Positions 1 through 12,359 of a DNA stretch of 64,000 nt are shown here, piece after piece. Position 1 is the first letter of the stretch. Every line of letters begins with the position of its first letter. A program made the position numbers and the translations under genes. Origin of the DNA: Pseudeuparius sepicola (Eukaryota > Arthropoda > Insecta > Coleoptera > Anthribidae); NCBI GenBank assembly GCA_963920635.1, contig OY987303.1:17276175-17340174 (forward strand), written 5' to 3'. The notes under the pieces are model-generated. The model saw only the letters and a program-made list of their open reading frames with translations, was not told the DNA's origin and made no database searches.

Positions 1-421
1 TTCGTAACTTGACTTTTGATGACTGAATTGTGACTGAATACTGAATTTTAGTTTGGACGTTTGTGTTTGTACGTTATCGAAGCCATAATTTTGCAAAATT
101 TGTGTTTATGAAAGTCTTGTGTTTATAAAAGTCTTAAATGTTTAACGCTTAAAAGCGCCTGAAATACTGTATTAGTGACCAAAATCAAGAAACACCTTTT
201 TGGTTTTGCTATAGCAGAAATTTTGAGATACATTTGAAGTCCTTGTACCTCCAGAAAAACATACATTTTTGCAGATTACGAAAGAATATATTGCTAAAAA
301 CAGTAAAAACTAATATCGGGTGCATATTTTTATTTATTTATTGCTTGACAAAGACGCAAGTTTTTGTACCGAACGTTCAAACATTTGGTAAAAATTGATC
401 CGTTCGGAGAGCCTCAAGGAA
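1..421 (+). other. Upstream flank and probable 5' UTR of the deadenylase gene
   Basis: AT-rich sequence upstream of the ATG at 422. The reading frame is open for a few codons before the ATG but has no earlier in-frame ATG. I see no clear TATA box, initiator or other gene here; the true transcription start may lie outside the window. Confidence 0.3.
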
Positions 422-3400
422 ATGCCATCAGCTACAATAGGTAGCATACAACACCCGAATAATGAAGACTGCGGAATCAGGGATGTCTGGGCACACAACT
501 TGGAAGATGAGTTTAGGACGATCCGACAGGTAAAATCTCTTGTTTTAACATTGCACATTACCTTAATAATAAGTTACATTGATTTTTTAGATCGTTCAAA
601 AGTACCAATATGTTGCCATGGACACTGAATTTCCCGGAGTGGTTGCAAGACCAATCGGAGAATTCAGAAGTTCTGCCGATTATCAATATCAAATGTTAAG
701 GTGCAATGTAGACTTATTAAGGATTATTCAACTGGGTTTGACATTTCTGGATGACAATGGAAAAACCCCAGGTGGTTCTTACACTACTTGGCAGTTCAAT
801 TTCAAGTTCAACTTGCAGTAAGTTTTAATTTTCATGTTCTGCATCTTAGCATATGATATAAAAATGTAAGCTGTGTTTGATGATGCAGTGACAGTCTAAA
901 TTTCAAGACAATCGGGGGTGGGATTACACCATTGTAAATAATTACCACTTATTTTTTCATACTGCAGCGCCCATCGCCAGAAAAGGTGGGCACACGCTCC
1001 TTATTGCAACGATGCTTGAGAAAAATGCACTTCCGACGTATATAAGTTTACTTAGGATGTGTATGGAGTTACATGTACATCCAAAGAAGTCACATGACTT
1101 AACTCGCCAATGAGAGCGCAAAACGTATACCGACTTTCATATACGTCGGACGTATAAATAGCCACTTTCATGAAGTAATGAGATTGTTTACTATCGTAAA
1201 GTATAAAGGTACGTCATGTCGCCCAATGGTGGCTCGTTCCAATTTCACATGGGGAGACAGACTTTATTTTAATAAAGTAGAAAAAAGATACTTGGTCTCG
1301 GTATTTTTATAAAATTTGAATATGAATTTATCCAAGCCAGGGTTTAGGACCTTCACTTTCACCATGTATTTGCCAGAAGCAAGCCAAACTGCCTAGTTGG
1401 CAGCTCGGGTGGTAGAACCATACAAAAATGTTGCAATACTAAAAGAAAGTACCTAGATAGGTGTTTCTAGAAGATATTTTTTGTCCGGAAAACCACCGAG
1501 AAGGTGTAGATTAGATTCCGCGGACATATCTCATCGCTAAAATATCTTATAACGGTGACAAAAAGAAAATAAAAGTAGAATTGAAGTTGTCATCAATCAT
1601 ATTCAAAGGCATAATAACATATAGAGTAGGTACAAAATTTTGTCGGCAGAAAAATATAGGGCAAAAATTAGGGTGTAGCAACGTGAAAATAGGCATTATA
1701 GGTAATAAACTTCAAAGACATAAATTCACTTGGGCTATATGAGATATGTTTTTCTTAAATTTGGATATGGTAGGTATAGTATTTCTAAAATGTCTCATTG
1801 AAACAGGAATAAACAGCATAAAAAACTATAATTGATGTGAGCGTCACACAGTTTTCAAAAATATACATATTCTCGAGCATATTCTACAAGCAACATAATA
1901 TTTCACTTTTAAGGTTGTAGTCAAACACAACGTAAAGGTTAATGCACTAGATAATATTTTCAAAAGGTCTCTAAAAAGCCATATCGATTATAACTAACTA
2001 TTTACGCAAGTATATCCACCGCATTTTGCTGCACAAGTGGCCAGCCGTCGAACAGTGTAACCCATGCAAGTATTGGTGATATTATATTAGGCGAGCATGC
2101 AGTCACTTGTTTTTACTACAATATCTATATTCTCTGTCTCCTTCGTCTCTTTTTTACTACTAATACCAGGTTCAGTTTAATATGGTTAAAAAAGTGTTTT
2201 GTCTCGTATTTTATTGCCGAGGTGCCTGTTCTCGAACTACCCTGGTAGAATATAAATGAACTCACTTGGGACACAGTGATATTCGGGGCGCGATCTATTT
2301 CATACCATTTACCACGCTCTGTTACTGGTAACAATACCAGACTTATCAGCAGAAATCACCCGTATAAAATTCAAAAGTTTTCATGCGGTTGACTTCGACC
2401 TTTTCAAGGAGGCAGCCGATAAGAAAGCGAGCGTAGCGATTTGATTGGGCGACGTTTTGGAGATCAACGGAGCAGGTGTCGACATAGGCCAGTTAGGCCA
2501 TTATAACCAATGCCGTGCACGAAAATAAGGATTGCGTTTTATTTTACGGATTTTGGTTTTGTGTATAGATTTGTGAGTGGTGTTGTTTTGTGTGAAACAA
2601 AATTATTGGTTTGCCTTGGTTTGAATTATTTCAAAGTTTATTTTATTCTTTTTTTTTTTAGAGCATTTAAATAAAATATTTATAATATTATTAAGGGTCG
2701 CGCGCCCTAAATCCATAAGAAATAATTATCCTCGTATAACAGAATGCTAAATCTATCTGTTTTGAGAAATTCTATATCCTTAGAATTTCCCACATTCTTC
2801 TCTTCTCCTGTTACCTCCATATCTATTTTTCGAAAAAGAACCTGAACCAAACAACATGTACATGCCCTAAAAACCTAGATTTCTTAATGACAGAAAGCAA
2901 GAGCTCGTGCTAACGGCATTGGTTTGCTTAACGTTTCCACAATGGGCATCTTTGCCTCTGGTTCCGTCTAATGTGAAGTAGTAAAATGGTTTCCCACCAC
3001 TGCATCCCAGCATACAACAGGCAAGGATAACAGTATTCACCATGTGCGGAATACAATTACTAATTATCTTAAAAACATCTGTCAATCAGAGACATTCCAA
3101 ATTTTTGACCCAGACCAAATGTCTGAATCCACCAGCGTATAAATTGATCGAGTTTATTGTAAAAATAAATGCACAAGCCACAAAATACGTCTTTAGCTAG
3201 TAAGTTGTATACTAAAATCGAGCAATCCGTACGCCTGGCGTAAATAAAACCACGTGTTCAATGACGATCCGCGATTGGTCGGTAGGCTATAAAATTTCAC
3301 CCGAGTCGGCAACAGGGACGTACTCGATCGCAAAAGTGTAGTTACGCGGTTTTTCCTTGTTGTTTTCAGCTATTTAGACACTGCCACAAATAATTTTATC

Positions 3401-6400
3401 GATGTTTTGAACCATTTTAATTAAGCCAATAATTCTTTTCCCAAATATTTTGATGTAAACCATTGTAAAACTAAAATTAAATAAAAGTTGTGCCTCAGTG
3501 CGGCCCTGGCGAATATTTCAACTCACGTGCTCTTGTTTACGCCAGGCGTAAGAGTTGTTCGATTTTACTATAGGTAACTTATTGTTTATTTCTTTCTTAT
3601 ATATTTACAGAGGAGGCACTGCCTCCCCAGACAAGCCGCCACTCATGTAGACATCACATAAATACTGTGGGATGATGGCTACTGACCCGCTATTACTCCT
3701 GCCTGAAGTGTGTTTTGTTGTTGAATTTGCCACAAATCTCTTGTTTATGCTCATTCTTTTCAGTATCCTTGTTGTTATTTTAAGCTAAAATGGTTGTTTT
3801 CATTTGTTATAATGACATTTTTAGTTTTCGCATTTTTTACACGTTTAAAGCGGTAAGTAGGTAAATGAACGGTGCTGTTCCCTTTTTATTTCCAAGCTTT
3901 TATTTAACTTCACCTGTTCGTGTGTTGTCAAATCTTGCAACTGAATTTTAAACCAGGTCCACGCAACCGACTGAGTTGAAATTTTGCACATACTTCATTT
4001 GATGCTTGTGACAATACAATCTGTTATACTCAATACAGTAATTTGTTTGAAATGGCCGCAGCTTCTACATGGCGGATTTTCCTTTTTTTTCTTTACAACT
4101 CCCTTGATATGGGCATCAAATAAAAGGATTTGTTAAGCAGAATAATATGTGACGTCATTCTATAGATTCAGTATGGCAGATGGCCAAGATAGTAGCTCAA
4201 AACTCGCAGGTAAATGCCTTGTAATAATGTTGCAATATCAGAAATTTAACTAAAAGGCACAAAATAAAATAATAAATAGAACCTTGACATTGGTCAAAAC
4301 ACCATTGGTTTTCTTGAAGTGTGTCCAAATTTTGTCACATGCAATCCATTCATTTCATTTTGAAAGAGAAAAATTTGTGATCCAGTGTTCATAGGGAATT
4401 TTTTGTCACTTTAAATGGTACAATTTATTCTGTATAATTGGAAAGCCATAGTTGAAAATTATATTTTTTGAATTTTGGAGTTGGGACACATTTTAGCAAT
4501 TTCAACGCAAACGGTTAATTTTATCGTTAGAAAATCTGAAGATTTCGATTTCTACGTATCTCGCAGAGGGCGCCACTTGCGCTGTTTTTGGATCATGGTT
4601 TTACTCACAACTTCTTTGAGGTTATTTTTTGGTCTTGCAGGATCATCATTTAAGTGCATCTTTTCTTTTTGCAGCTCTTAATAAGAGTACACAAAAGTGT
4701 AAAAGAGTGTATGCTCTTAATAAGAGTACAAAAAAGTGTACTCTTAATAAGAGTACACTTTTGTTGCAAAAAAGAAAAGATGCACTTAAATGATGTCCTG
4801 CAAGACCAAAAAATAACTTCATCATCATTTAAGTGCATTTTTTCTTTTTGCAACAAAAGTGTAAAAGAGTGTATGCTCTTAATAAGAGTACACAAAACTC
4901 TTAATAAGAGTACACTTTTGTTGCAAAAAAGAAAAGATGCACTTAAATGATGTCCTGCAAGACCAAAAAATAACTTCATCATCATTTAAGTGCATTTTTT
5001 CTTTTTGCAACAAAAGTGTAAAAGAGTGTATGCTCTTAATAAGAGTACACAAAACTCTTAATAAGAGTACACTTTTGTTGCAAAAAAGAAAAGATGCACT
5101 TAAATGATGTCCTGCAAGACCAAAAAATAACTTCATCATCATTTAAGTGCATTTTTTCTTTTTGCAACAAAAGTGTAAAAGAGTGTATGCTCTTAATAAG
5201 AGTACACAAAACTCTTAATAAGAGTACACTTTTGTTGCAAAAAAGAAAAGATGCACTTAAATGATGTCCTGCAAGACCAAAAAACTTCAAAGAAGTTGTG
5301 AGTAAAACCATGATCCAAAAACAGCGCAAGTGGCGCCCTCTGTGAGATACGTTGAAATCGAAATCTTTAGATTTTTGTCCACCACTAAAAACACAGCAGT
5401 GTCATATTTCAGTTCAGCAGCTTGATTACTTTGGGAGGTATAGGCATAATTCAACTTCAAGAAAAGAACTTCAATTTCAGTTAACAATCGCCTAAGAGAA
5501 AAATTCGACAAACTCACATTTTTTTAGCATGAGGTACCCGCACACGGATTTTTTTAAAGCATAAACTCTAAGCCTTAGCCGAATGTCTTTTGCCGCCGCC
5601 ATCTAAAGGACGGAAGCTGTATTCCACGATGGAGCACTAAGCTATGGAAATTTTGTACAGTTTTCGTATGCGCCTCGAGTTAATTCCCAATCCTCATAAT
5701 AGGGGGCAAATGGTAGCGACACCTCATGTCGGTAATTATTTGTCAGTCGTATATTCTTAATAAGAGTACACTTTTGTTGCAAAAAAGAAAAGATGCACTT
5801 AAATGATGTCCTGCAAGACCAAAAAATAACTTCATCATCATTTAAGTGCATTTTTTCTTTTTGCAACAAAAGTGTAAAAGAGTGTATGCTCTTAATAAGA
5901 GTACACAAAACTCTTAATAAGAGAACACTTTTGTTGCAAAAAAGAAAAGATGCACTTAAATGATGTCCTGCAAGACCAAAAAACTTCAAAGAAGTTGTGA
6001 GTAAAACCATGATCCAAAAACAGCGCAAGTGGCGCCCTCTGTGAGATACGTTGAAATCGAAATCTTTAGATTTTTGTCCACCACTAAAAACACAGCAGTG
6101 TCATATTTCAGTTCAGCAGCTTGATTATTTTGGGAGGTATAGGCATAATTCAACTTCAAGAAAAGAACTTCAATTTCAGTTAACAATCGCCTAAGAGAAA
6201 AATTCGACAAACTCACATTTTTTTAGCATGAGGTACCCGCACACGGATTTTTTTTAAAGGATAAACTCTAAGCCTCAGCCGAATGTCTTTTGCCGCCGCC
6301 ATCTAACGGAGGGAAGCTGTATTCCACGATGGAGCACTAAGCTATGGAAATTTTGTACAGTTTTCGTATGCGCCTCGAGTTAATTCCCAATCCTCATAAT

Positions 6401-9400
6401 AGGGGGCAAATGGTAGCGACACCTCATGTCGGTAATTATTTGTCAGTCGTATATTGCCAATTGGTAAGGAATCTATACAATACTATAATCACTGGTTTAC
6501 GTACACCCATGTTTATTTTGTTTCTGGTTTAGGAGACGGCCCTCGCGTCAAGTCAGCAAAGCAGACGCTTGCTTGACAGTGTCAGAAAAATTACATTTTA
6601 TCTTTGCAAATAATTAAAAGAGACACTAAATGCACGCTCATAGCTCGGAATCTGCAAGGCAGCGTTGCCAATGCCAAAATAGCGGTTAAATCTCAGAAGG
6701 CAATGCCAAATAAGTTTAAATAGAAGTGACATTTTAACTGTATATTAAAATTATTTTGAAATAAAAGGAATTATCAGAATTTAAATGCAAGGGCAGTGAA
6801 ATGCAAATGATAGGTTTGGAGTGCTATCTCATCTTGGAATTAATGGAAGTGATTATTAAAGAAAAATCGATATCAAAATGCATCTATATCCATTAGATAA
6901 ACGATAAAAGTAAGTAGCTGCTTTTGTTACAACCAACGATATATAGGAATAGGTAACTCACGCTAATACAAATAACAGGGTTTTATTTTGCTTCTACATT
7001 AACAGGTTGGAGGGAAGAAGATGAGGTAAATTGTTTATTATAATTATTAATTCAAAAAAGCTAGGAAGAAAATGTCACCATAACAATAACATTTGCTTTG
7101 CCTCGGGATGAAAATTTGCGCCAAAAATGGATTCGTCAAATTCCAACTGAGATTTAATTTCCAAAAAACCCTTAAGTATGTGTGGCTAACACATTTTCAC
7201 GAAAGTGAAACAATTGAAATAGACAAATGTGTTGTGGGAGGAAAATACCTAGAGAATATCACCTAAGTTAAAGGAAGGTGCTGTCCCAACAATTGCTAAA
7301 ATATTTGAGTGCAGTGCCGTTTAACTCTCAGCCCAAAACAGCTGAGGCAGGTTGAACATTTTGAAAAAACAATTAGAGAAAGCCTGGATGCACAAAACCA
7401 ATAATGTAATAGATGAAAGAAAACTCTCCAAATTGTTACGAAATTTGTTTCTTCTACTTATCTCCAAAAATGCCTTTTATTATATAGGGCTAAGTTGGTC
7501 ATGTGACTATGCGATTATGCGTTAGCGCCATGACCTGTCTTTATCGTTGGCCTCGAAACAAAGTCACATGACCGCATTGCGATCGATTACCAGGGTCAGA
7601 CTCGACTGAGGGAAGAGCCAGCCCTGCATTCCACTCGCTGCCTAAACACTTGAGATTTTATGACTTCCAGACCAATAAGAGAATAGGTCACATCGCGACC
7701 AGTGTTGGCCTATGTTTTGATTCACTGCCTCTGTAACTTGGATATAGTATTATATAAGTAAAGATTTTTATATCTTGGCATCTTCTTAGGCAGAAGGCAG
7801 AACTGATTTTGTGGAAAAAGATGGAACAACAAAAAATATCCAGTTTATTGCAGATTTCAACAGCCATAATATTTACTTTGTCACTTTAAACATAAAACCT
7901 TTAAAATGATTCATGACTTTGTAATAGGAAGTAGAGTTTGAGTACAAGGTCACTCATGTTCAAAGTCCCTGGCCTATTGTGTGCAAACGCAAAGAGAAAA
8001 AATATCTGCCAGGAATCTTTAAAAAAAAAAATTGCCAGAAAGCACATTTTTCTTGGATAATAGAAATATTCAGCAAGAGATTTTTTTTATTTATTCCAAA
8101 GATCCTCTCAACTGTAAATAAAATGAAACTTAGCAAAAAACGATCAAATGCTTTTACGAAATCTTACTGAATTTATTGTCCCAGATGCCCAAAAAATTAG
8201 CGTTAAAAAATATTCTTAGTTTAGGCAACAATAAAATAGACGCTATTTCCAATCAGGTACCCCAGGACCAATACGAAAATATTTAGACTACCACATATGT
8301 ATAATAAAGTGTCTGACAGAAAGTACGCACCATATCAGAAAATTTTATTCCTGATAAAAGTATGTGCATTCCTGCAAACTCAAAACACAGTTTTCAAACT
8401 TTGAATATCTCATTTTGAATAAGGCGGACTTTCGAAAATGTAAAAATGGCTCAAGAGTAAAGTTCCCTTATTTGAAAACGTGTTATAAACAGTTTAAAAT
8501 TAAAAGGTCGATTGAATCCATATGTCCGACGAACCGATAGACAGTGGTAGATCAGCCATGTATATGAGGAACAGCAGAGGCCTCAAGACAGAACCTTGTG
8601 GCACACCGGAAGCAATTAGTCGCATTGCTGACATTTGACCATTTATAACAACATGCTGGTGACGACCCGTTATGTAATTTTGAAAAAAGACAGTGAACGA
8701 GTATCAAAACCAAAATATTTTAATTTAGCATACAGGAGTTCATGATTAATTTTGTCAAACGCTTTAGAATAGTCAATCGATACCAGGGCAACTCCTAGAG
8801 TTTGGTCAAGGGCACGTATTATTTTATCAGTTATTTGTAGTAGAGCAGATGTAGTGCTATGCACCTTTCGAAAACCCGACTGCTGCCTCGGTAAAACCGA
8901 GAACTCATCAAGGAAAGCGGCAACTTGTGAATGTACAGCCTTTTCGAGGACCTTGGATAAAACTGGTAGTGAACTAATGCGCACATTTCACGTTTTTTTC
9001 TGATAAGCTCAAATGATAGCTATGACTAAAATATACTTATGGATTTTTTTTCAAATTTTTTTTAAGGCCTGTTTGGCGGAAAAAAAAAATAAAAATGTCC
9101 ACGCAGTGAGTATAGGTACTTTTTGTAGGTCCGGCAACGCCGCAAAACGGTCAGGTTCAAATTTAAACAGCCCGCCCTGTCAAATCTGTCAAATCACAGC
9201 TGTGACCTATTTATTGCGTTGGTTTGTTTTTGTTGGTTATTCGTTTGGCTAGCCATCATTTACGTTTTGTTGTGAGTTGCTGCTTAATATAATAGTGTTC
9301 AGCATGGAAGACGGCTTTGTTAAAGCTATGTTTAGTTTTCATAATGAAAAATTGGATTTTGTTTTCCTGGGTATTCGACCACCATTTAATTAATCAGTAG

Positions 9401-12282
9401 TTCTTTATTACGTTCGTTTCGGCATTACATTTCAACAGCCATCTTCAGATTAAAAAGACAATACACCTTTAAAAAATCTTAAAATTGATTTACAATTTAA
9501 ACGTCCTAAAACAAAATTGGAAAAATCACAAATTTTTTCTCCTTTTTGGGTATTTTATCTTATATGTACAGCTTCAAAAGCAAAAAAAAAAGCTGTACAT
9601 ATAAGATAAAATACCCAAAAAGGAGAAAAAATTTGTGATTTTTCCAATTTTGTTTTAGGACGTTTAAATTGTAAATCAATTTTAAGATTTTTTAAAGGTG
9701 TATTGTCTTTTTAATCTGAAGATGGCTGTTGAAATGTAATGCCGAAACGTACATAATAAAGAATTACTGATTAATTAAATGGTGGTCGAATACCCAGGAA
9801 AACAAAATCCAATGAAATTTCAAAAGACCAGTAAAGTTTATTACTATAATGAAAAATGAAAAAACTCTCAACACAAAGAACAAATCACCAACTATCGATG
9901 AGGTTAACTCCGACGACGTAAGACGTAAACAAACGAAATGACAGTGGTGCTATGTTGCCGGCTATTTTGCCGTCTACCTGGGAGGGTTTGTTACTTTAAA
10001 ATGTCCTATTTAAATTACATAATTAAACTACAATCTGGTTAAAATGGTGTGCCATATAATTAATACACCCCAGTTGTATACCTTTTATTAATAATAAGTG
10101 TTAAAAAACAAGTAAATATATTTAAATTTTTTAGCCCGAACTTATGAAACTGAGTGGTAAAGGGTCCAGCTGACGTCAGCAGGACCCCGATTTTCAAATT
10201 TCAATTCTAATTTTTGGCCTAGTTAAAGATAATAAAAACAAACGGGTGGACTTTATGGGACTTTGAAGACATAATACATAAAGTAAACGCAAAGAAAACA
10301 AAAAATTTTTTTTATGACATGACCCCATTGGCCTTAGGTCATTTAGTTCCTGAGGAGCGTTTGTTTTAGGCTTTGGGATCACAATTGCATTTTTCAACAG
10401 ACTAGGAAAGTATCCCTGTTCCAGACAGATATTAACAATATGCATTTAAATAAAATCTGCGTTAATGTGAATTTAAATAAAATCTGGCGACTAGTTTTTT
10501 GCAGTTTTTTTTGGGGGGGGGTTCTCAAAACTGATCGACAGATTTTTATAAAAATTTCTCAATTTATTTGTTTTGGGCCACTAAGGTTACCTGAATTTTA
10601 TCAAAATTTTGGAACTTGCCATTTAAAAGTAAGGGAGTATACATATGTATGTAAACCTTATCCGAGTATCACTTAAAATATTCTAACCTCATCTAACCTA
10701 AACCTTTGTGTATATTTTGTGTTTTTCGCTCTAAAATATTTTCTGGAGCTTGAGGATCTCAAAAACAAGCATGTAATAAATCTGACCAAAACCAACAAAA
10801 CTGTTAATTACTACTTCTTTTTTCTTTCTCCTGTTAGTTTGTATAGATTATGTAATAAAAATCCTCGGGTTCTACCAATTTGTATTTATTACCTTTTTTT
10901 GTGTACAACGTACGTTTCAGCGAAAAATTATGCCATCTTCAGGTACAATAAATTTTGACAGTCTAAAAAATTTTTTTTTTGTTCTTATTTTTCTTATATT
11001 TATAAATAATTAACATAATTTTTCAGTTTATAAAAATGTAAGACAAACAAATTAAAATAGAGTTAAAACATCTTACTTACGTTCTTTGAGCGCAACAATC
11101 TTAAGTAGATTGTGGTCGGAAAAAAACAGCTCTGTCAAGTCAAACTTAAAAAAAAAATCCCTTAAAACATTACTTCAAGACATAGTGTATATAACTCATT
11201 AAGAATAATAATTGAGAGGTTACTCAAGGGAAACTTGGTGGATGAAGGTGTTGTTTTTACGTAGGCTACATGTTAGCAAGTGGCCCGAAATGTGTTTTTG
11301 GAGCGTCGCGCGTTTAAATCGATATAATTACTACAAAAAATTGGAAAATGCACGTATGTACTCCAAAATGTGTAAATATGTTGGAGTATGTGAAATGCAT
11401 TGGTGTTAACACTGAATGCAAAATAAAAGATCATGTACAAATTGATAATGTGTATACAGTAATGTGTACCATGCATTTTTTACCGGCATACTTGAAAGTA
11501 ACTTTAAATGGATGTTTCCTGATTGATGTGTTAACATTATGAAATATCGCTTTCACTGCTCTTCAAATCGCAGCTAATTATTGTGCATAGTATCTTACAT
11601 TTATGGAATTTACTTTTTTTTTAGAGAAGACATGTACGCGCAAGACAGCATTGATTTGTTAACAAATTCAGGTATTCAGTTCAAAAAGCACGAAGATGAG
11701 GGCATTGAGCCACTTGAGTTTGCCGAGCTTTTAATGTCTTCTGGTATTGTTCTCATGGAAAATATTAAATGGTTGTCATTTCATTCTGGATATGATTTTG
11801 GATATTTGATCAAATTGTTAACGGATAACAACTTACCGCAGGATGAGAATGAATTCTTTGAGCTTTTGAAGTTGTATTTCCCGACGATTTACGATGTTAA
11901 GGTTAAAGTAGTAGTTAAATAATTATTATAAAAGTACCAACTTTTATTTATTGTAGTATTTAATGAAGTCTTGCAAAAATTTGAAAGGGGGTCTCCAAGA
12001 AGTAGCAGAGCAACTTGATTTGGAACGAATAGGACCCCAACATCAAGCAGGTTCTGATTCTTTGCTAACTGGAATGGCATTTTTCAAAATGAAGGAGGTA
12101 TTTAGTAACGAATTTAATATTGTTTTATCATTTATTTTCTGTGATTCTAGATGTTTTTCGAGGACACCATTGACGATTCAAAGTTTTCCGGACACCTCTA
12201 CGGATTGGGTACGTCTTTCTCGGTAAACGGTTCATCAAACAACTATCAGACGGACAATGGTGACAACAACAATTCGTCGTGA
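422..12282 (+). CDS. Pop2: CCR4-NOT deadenylase subunit (CNOT7/8, Pop2, CAF1 family), five coding exons
   Basis: This gene encodes the DEDD-family 3'-5' exoribonuclease of the CCR4-NOT complex, which shortens mRNA poly(A) tails in the cytoplasm. Coding exons are 422-529, 591-817, 11625-11901, 11957-12097 and 12151-12282; all have GT-AG borders and compatible phases and give about 294 residues, close to the 285 of human CNOT7. The ATG at 422 matches the family N terminus (MPSAT, human MPAAT). Visible active-site residues are D47 and E49 in MDTEF, D169 in SGYDFGYL, and D238 with nearby H233 in QHQAGSD. The C-terminal tail after GHLYGLG is low in complexity (N, S, D rich), as is usual in insects. 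The second intron is 10.8 kb and full of repeats. No frameshift or missing catalytic residue is seen. The assignment is from remembered family sequence, not from a search. Confidence 0.96.
818..3208. other. Start of deadenylase intron 2, no recognised feature
   Basis: About 2.4 kb of AT-rich intron. There are scattered short open frames under 75 codons without family resemblance. I recognise no exon, RNA gene or bounded element here. Confidence 0.4.
3209..3574. mobile_element. MITE with about 45-bp terminal inverted repeats
   Basis: The left end (TACTAAAATCGAGCAA, then ACGCCTGGCGTAAA near 3230) is the inverse of the right end, where TTTACGCCAGGCGT near 3537 leads to TTGTTCGATTTTACTA. Arms are about 45 bp with few mismatches, and both outer ends abut TA, which would fit a TA-target (Tc1/mariner-like) element. 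The interior has no coding capacity, so it would depend on a transposase supplied elsewhere. Confidence 0.7.
3575..4269. other. Intron stretch, nothing recognised
   Basis: AT-rich intronic DNA between the 3.2 kb MITE and the satellite-bearing repeat complex. No coding or repeat structure could be supported here. Confidence 0.35.
4270..6455. repeat. Composite fold-back repeat with a 157-bp palindromic satellite
   Basis: The segment from about 4553 to 4650 returns in inverse orientation at about 5278-5365, so the whole block can fold back. Between the arms a 157-bp unit repeats in tandem: the marker AACTTCATCATCATTTAAG starts at 4815, 4972 and 5129. Each unit is itself an imperfect palindrome built around CTCTTAATAAGAGTACAC. 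A larger near-identical duplication follows, 5056-5754 and 5755-6453, with a period of 699. A diverged copy of the parent element lies at about 39900-40700, sharing the flanks at 4270-4400. The predicted peptides across it are translations of the repeat and not genes. Confidence 0.85.
6456..7060. other. Intron stretch, nothing recognised
   Basis: AT-rich sequence between the satellite block and the THAP remnant. No exon or repeat boundary could be supported. Confidence 0.3.
7061..7310 (+). pseudogene. THAP zinc-finger remnant, probably from a P-type transposon
   Basis: In the + strand the codons from about 7100 read [16 protein letters not shown], followed by a stop, then [12 protein letters not shown], and, after a frame change, [13 protein letters not shown] near 7270-7300. 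This order (PxDxxLRxKWxxxI, then HF, then AVPT) is that of a THAP DNA-binding domain. The expected second cysteine before HF is not present and at least one stop and one frameshift break it. It lies in an intron with other P/THAP scraps, so a dead transposon copy is the likely source. Confidence 0.6.
7311..8289. other. Intron stretch, possibly the decayed rest of the THAP element
   Basis: No intact reading frame of known family. The region is flanked by a THAP remnant and a repeat end, so it may be decayed transposon body, but I could not identify its ends. Confidence 0.25.
8296..8520. repeat. Partial copy of the fold-back family seen at 43296-44194
   Basis: GACAGAAAGTACGCACCATAT near 8312 and the following 200 bases (including GGCTCAAGAGTAAAGT near 8443) match both arms of the large fold-back at 43.3-44.2 kb. 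Only one arm is present, so this is a truncated or solo arm. Confidence 0.7.
8530..8985 (-). pseudogene. LINE reverse transcriptase fragment (3' part)
   Basis: The - strand encodes a non-LTR reverse transcriptase segment of about 105 residues plus a continuation: [48 protein letters not shown] (first catalytic aspartate region), then a stop and [17 protein letters not shown]. These are fingers/palm motifs typical of Jockey-like or similar LINEs. The FADD motif is absent or lost. The 5' continuation lies at 10316-10445, separated by about 1.3 kb of inserted DNA. Confidence 0.8.
8986..10315. mobile_element. DNA inserted into the LINE, containing a long palindrome
   Basis: The LINE protein reads ...ELNDLRP at about 10320 and resumes with ISSLPVLSK at about 8975, so roughly 1.3 kb was inserted between adjacent codons. 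I could not define clean terminal repeats for the insert. It contains the fold-back at 9351-9813. Confidence 0.5.
9351..9813. repeat. Near-perfect 460-bp palindrome with hammerhead-like motifs
   Basis: The left arm (9351 to about 9580) and the right arm (about 9590 to 9813) are almost exact reverse complements around an A-rich spacer near 9583. Each arm holds CTGAAGA, a short pairable stretch and GAAACGT (right arm 9716-9750 on +; left arm 9448-9417 on -). That layout resembles the hammerhead ribozymes found in the terminal repeats of Penelope-like elements. No protein is encoded. Confidence 0.75.
10316..10445 (-). pseudogene. LINE reverse transcriptase fragment (5' part)
   Basis: The - strand reads [20 protein letters not shown] followed by [17 protein letters not shown], the usual lead-in to a LINE reverse transcriptase domain (the xGxxPxxLKxAxVxPxxK motif and DxRP). 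Reading is broken at the insertion; the rest of the domain is at 8985-8530. Confidence 0.75.
10446..11624. other. End of deadenylase intron 2, mostly featureless
   Basis: AT-rich intron. The only structure I can support is a hammerhead-like motif on the - strand at 10942-10915 (CTGAAGA ... GAAACGTACGT). Open frames here (for example around 11212-11542) lack any family resemblance. Confidence 0.4.
10915..10942 (-). ncRNA. Hammerhead-like motif, solo
   Basis: On the - strand CTGAAGA is followed by a short GGC...GCT pairable stretch and GAAACGTACGT. It has the same layout as the motifs at 9.4-9.7, 15.2, 56.5 and 58.5 kb, with one extra base between CTGANGA and the stem. Catalysis is unproven and may be lost. 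Confidence 0.35.
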
Positions 12283-12351
12283 GGTTTTTTAATCGCAATA
12301 TATTTTTAAATTGCCGTGTTACATACACAACTAAAGTTTTTAAGTAGGAGA

Positions 12352-12357
12352 AATAAA
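12352..12357 (+). promoter_or_regulatory. Putative poly(A) signal of the deadenylase gene
   Basis: AATAAA lies 70 bases after the stop codon at 12280-12282, in an AT-rich 3' flank. Position and sequence fit a poly(A) signal; the cleavage site is not determined, and other AATAAA-like hexamers occur further downstream. Confidence 0.5.
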
Positions 12358-12359
12358 AA

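Noticed and set aside
4640..5290. Evenly spaced repeats that could look like a CRISPR array
   Set aside because: The period is 157 bp with no unique spacers, each unit is palindromic, and the genome is eukaryotic.
4475..6028. Many 60-130 codon frames on both strands
   Set aside because: They are translations of the 157-bp satellite and fold-back arms; identical peptides recur and mirror each other.
11212..11542. Overlapping short frames before deadenylase exon 3
   Set aside because: Intronic, different frames overlap and none shows a known motif or good splice sites.
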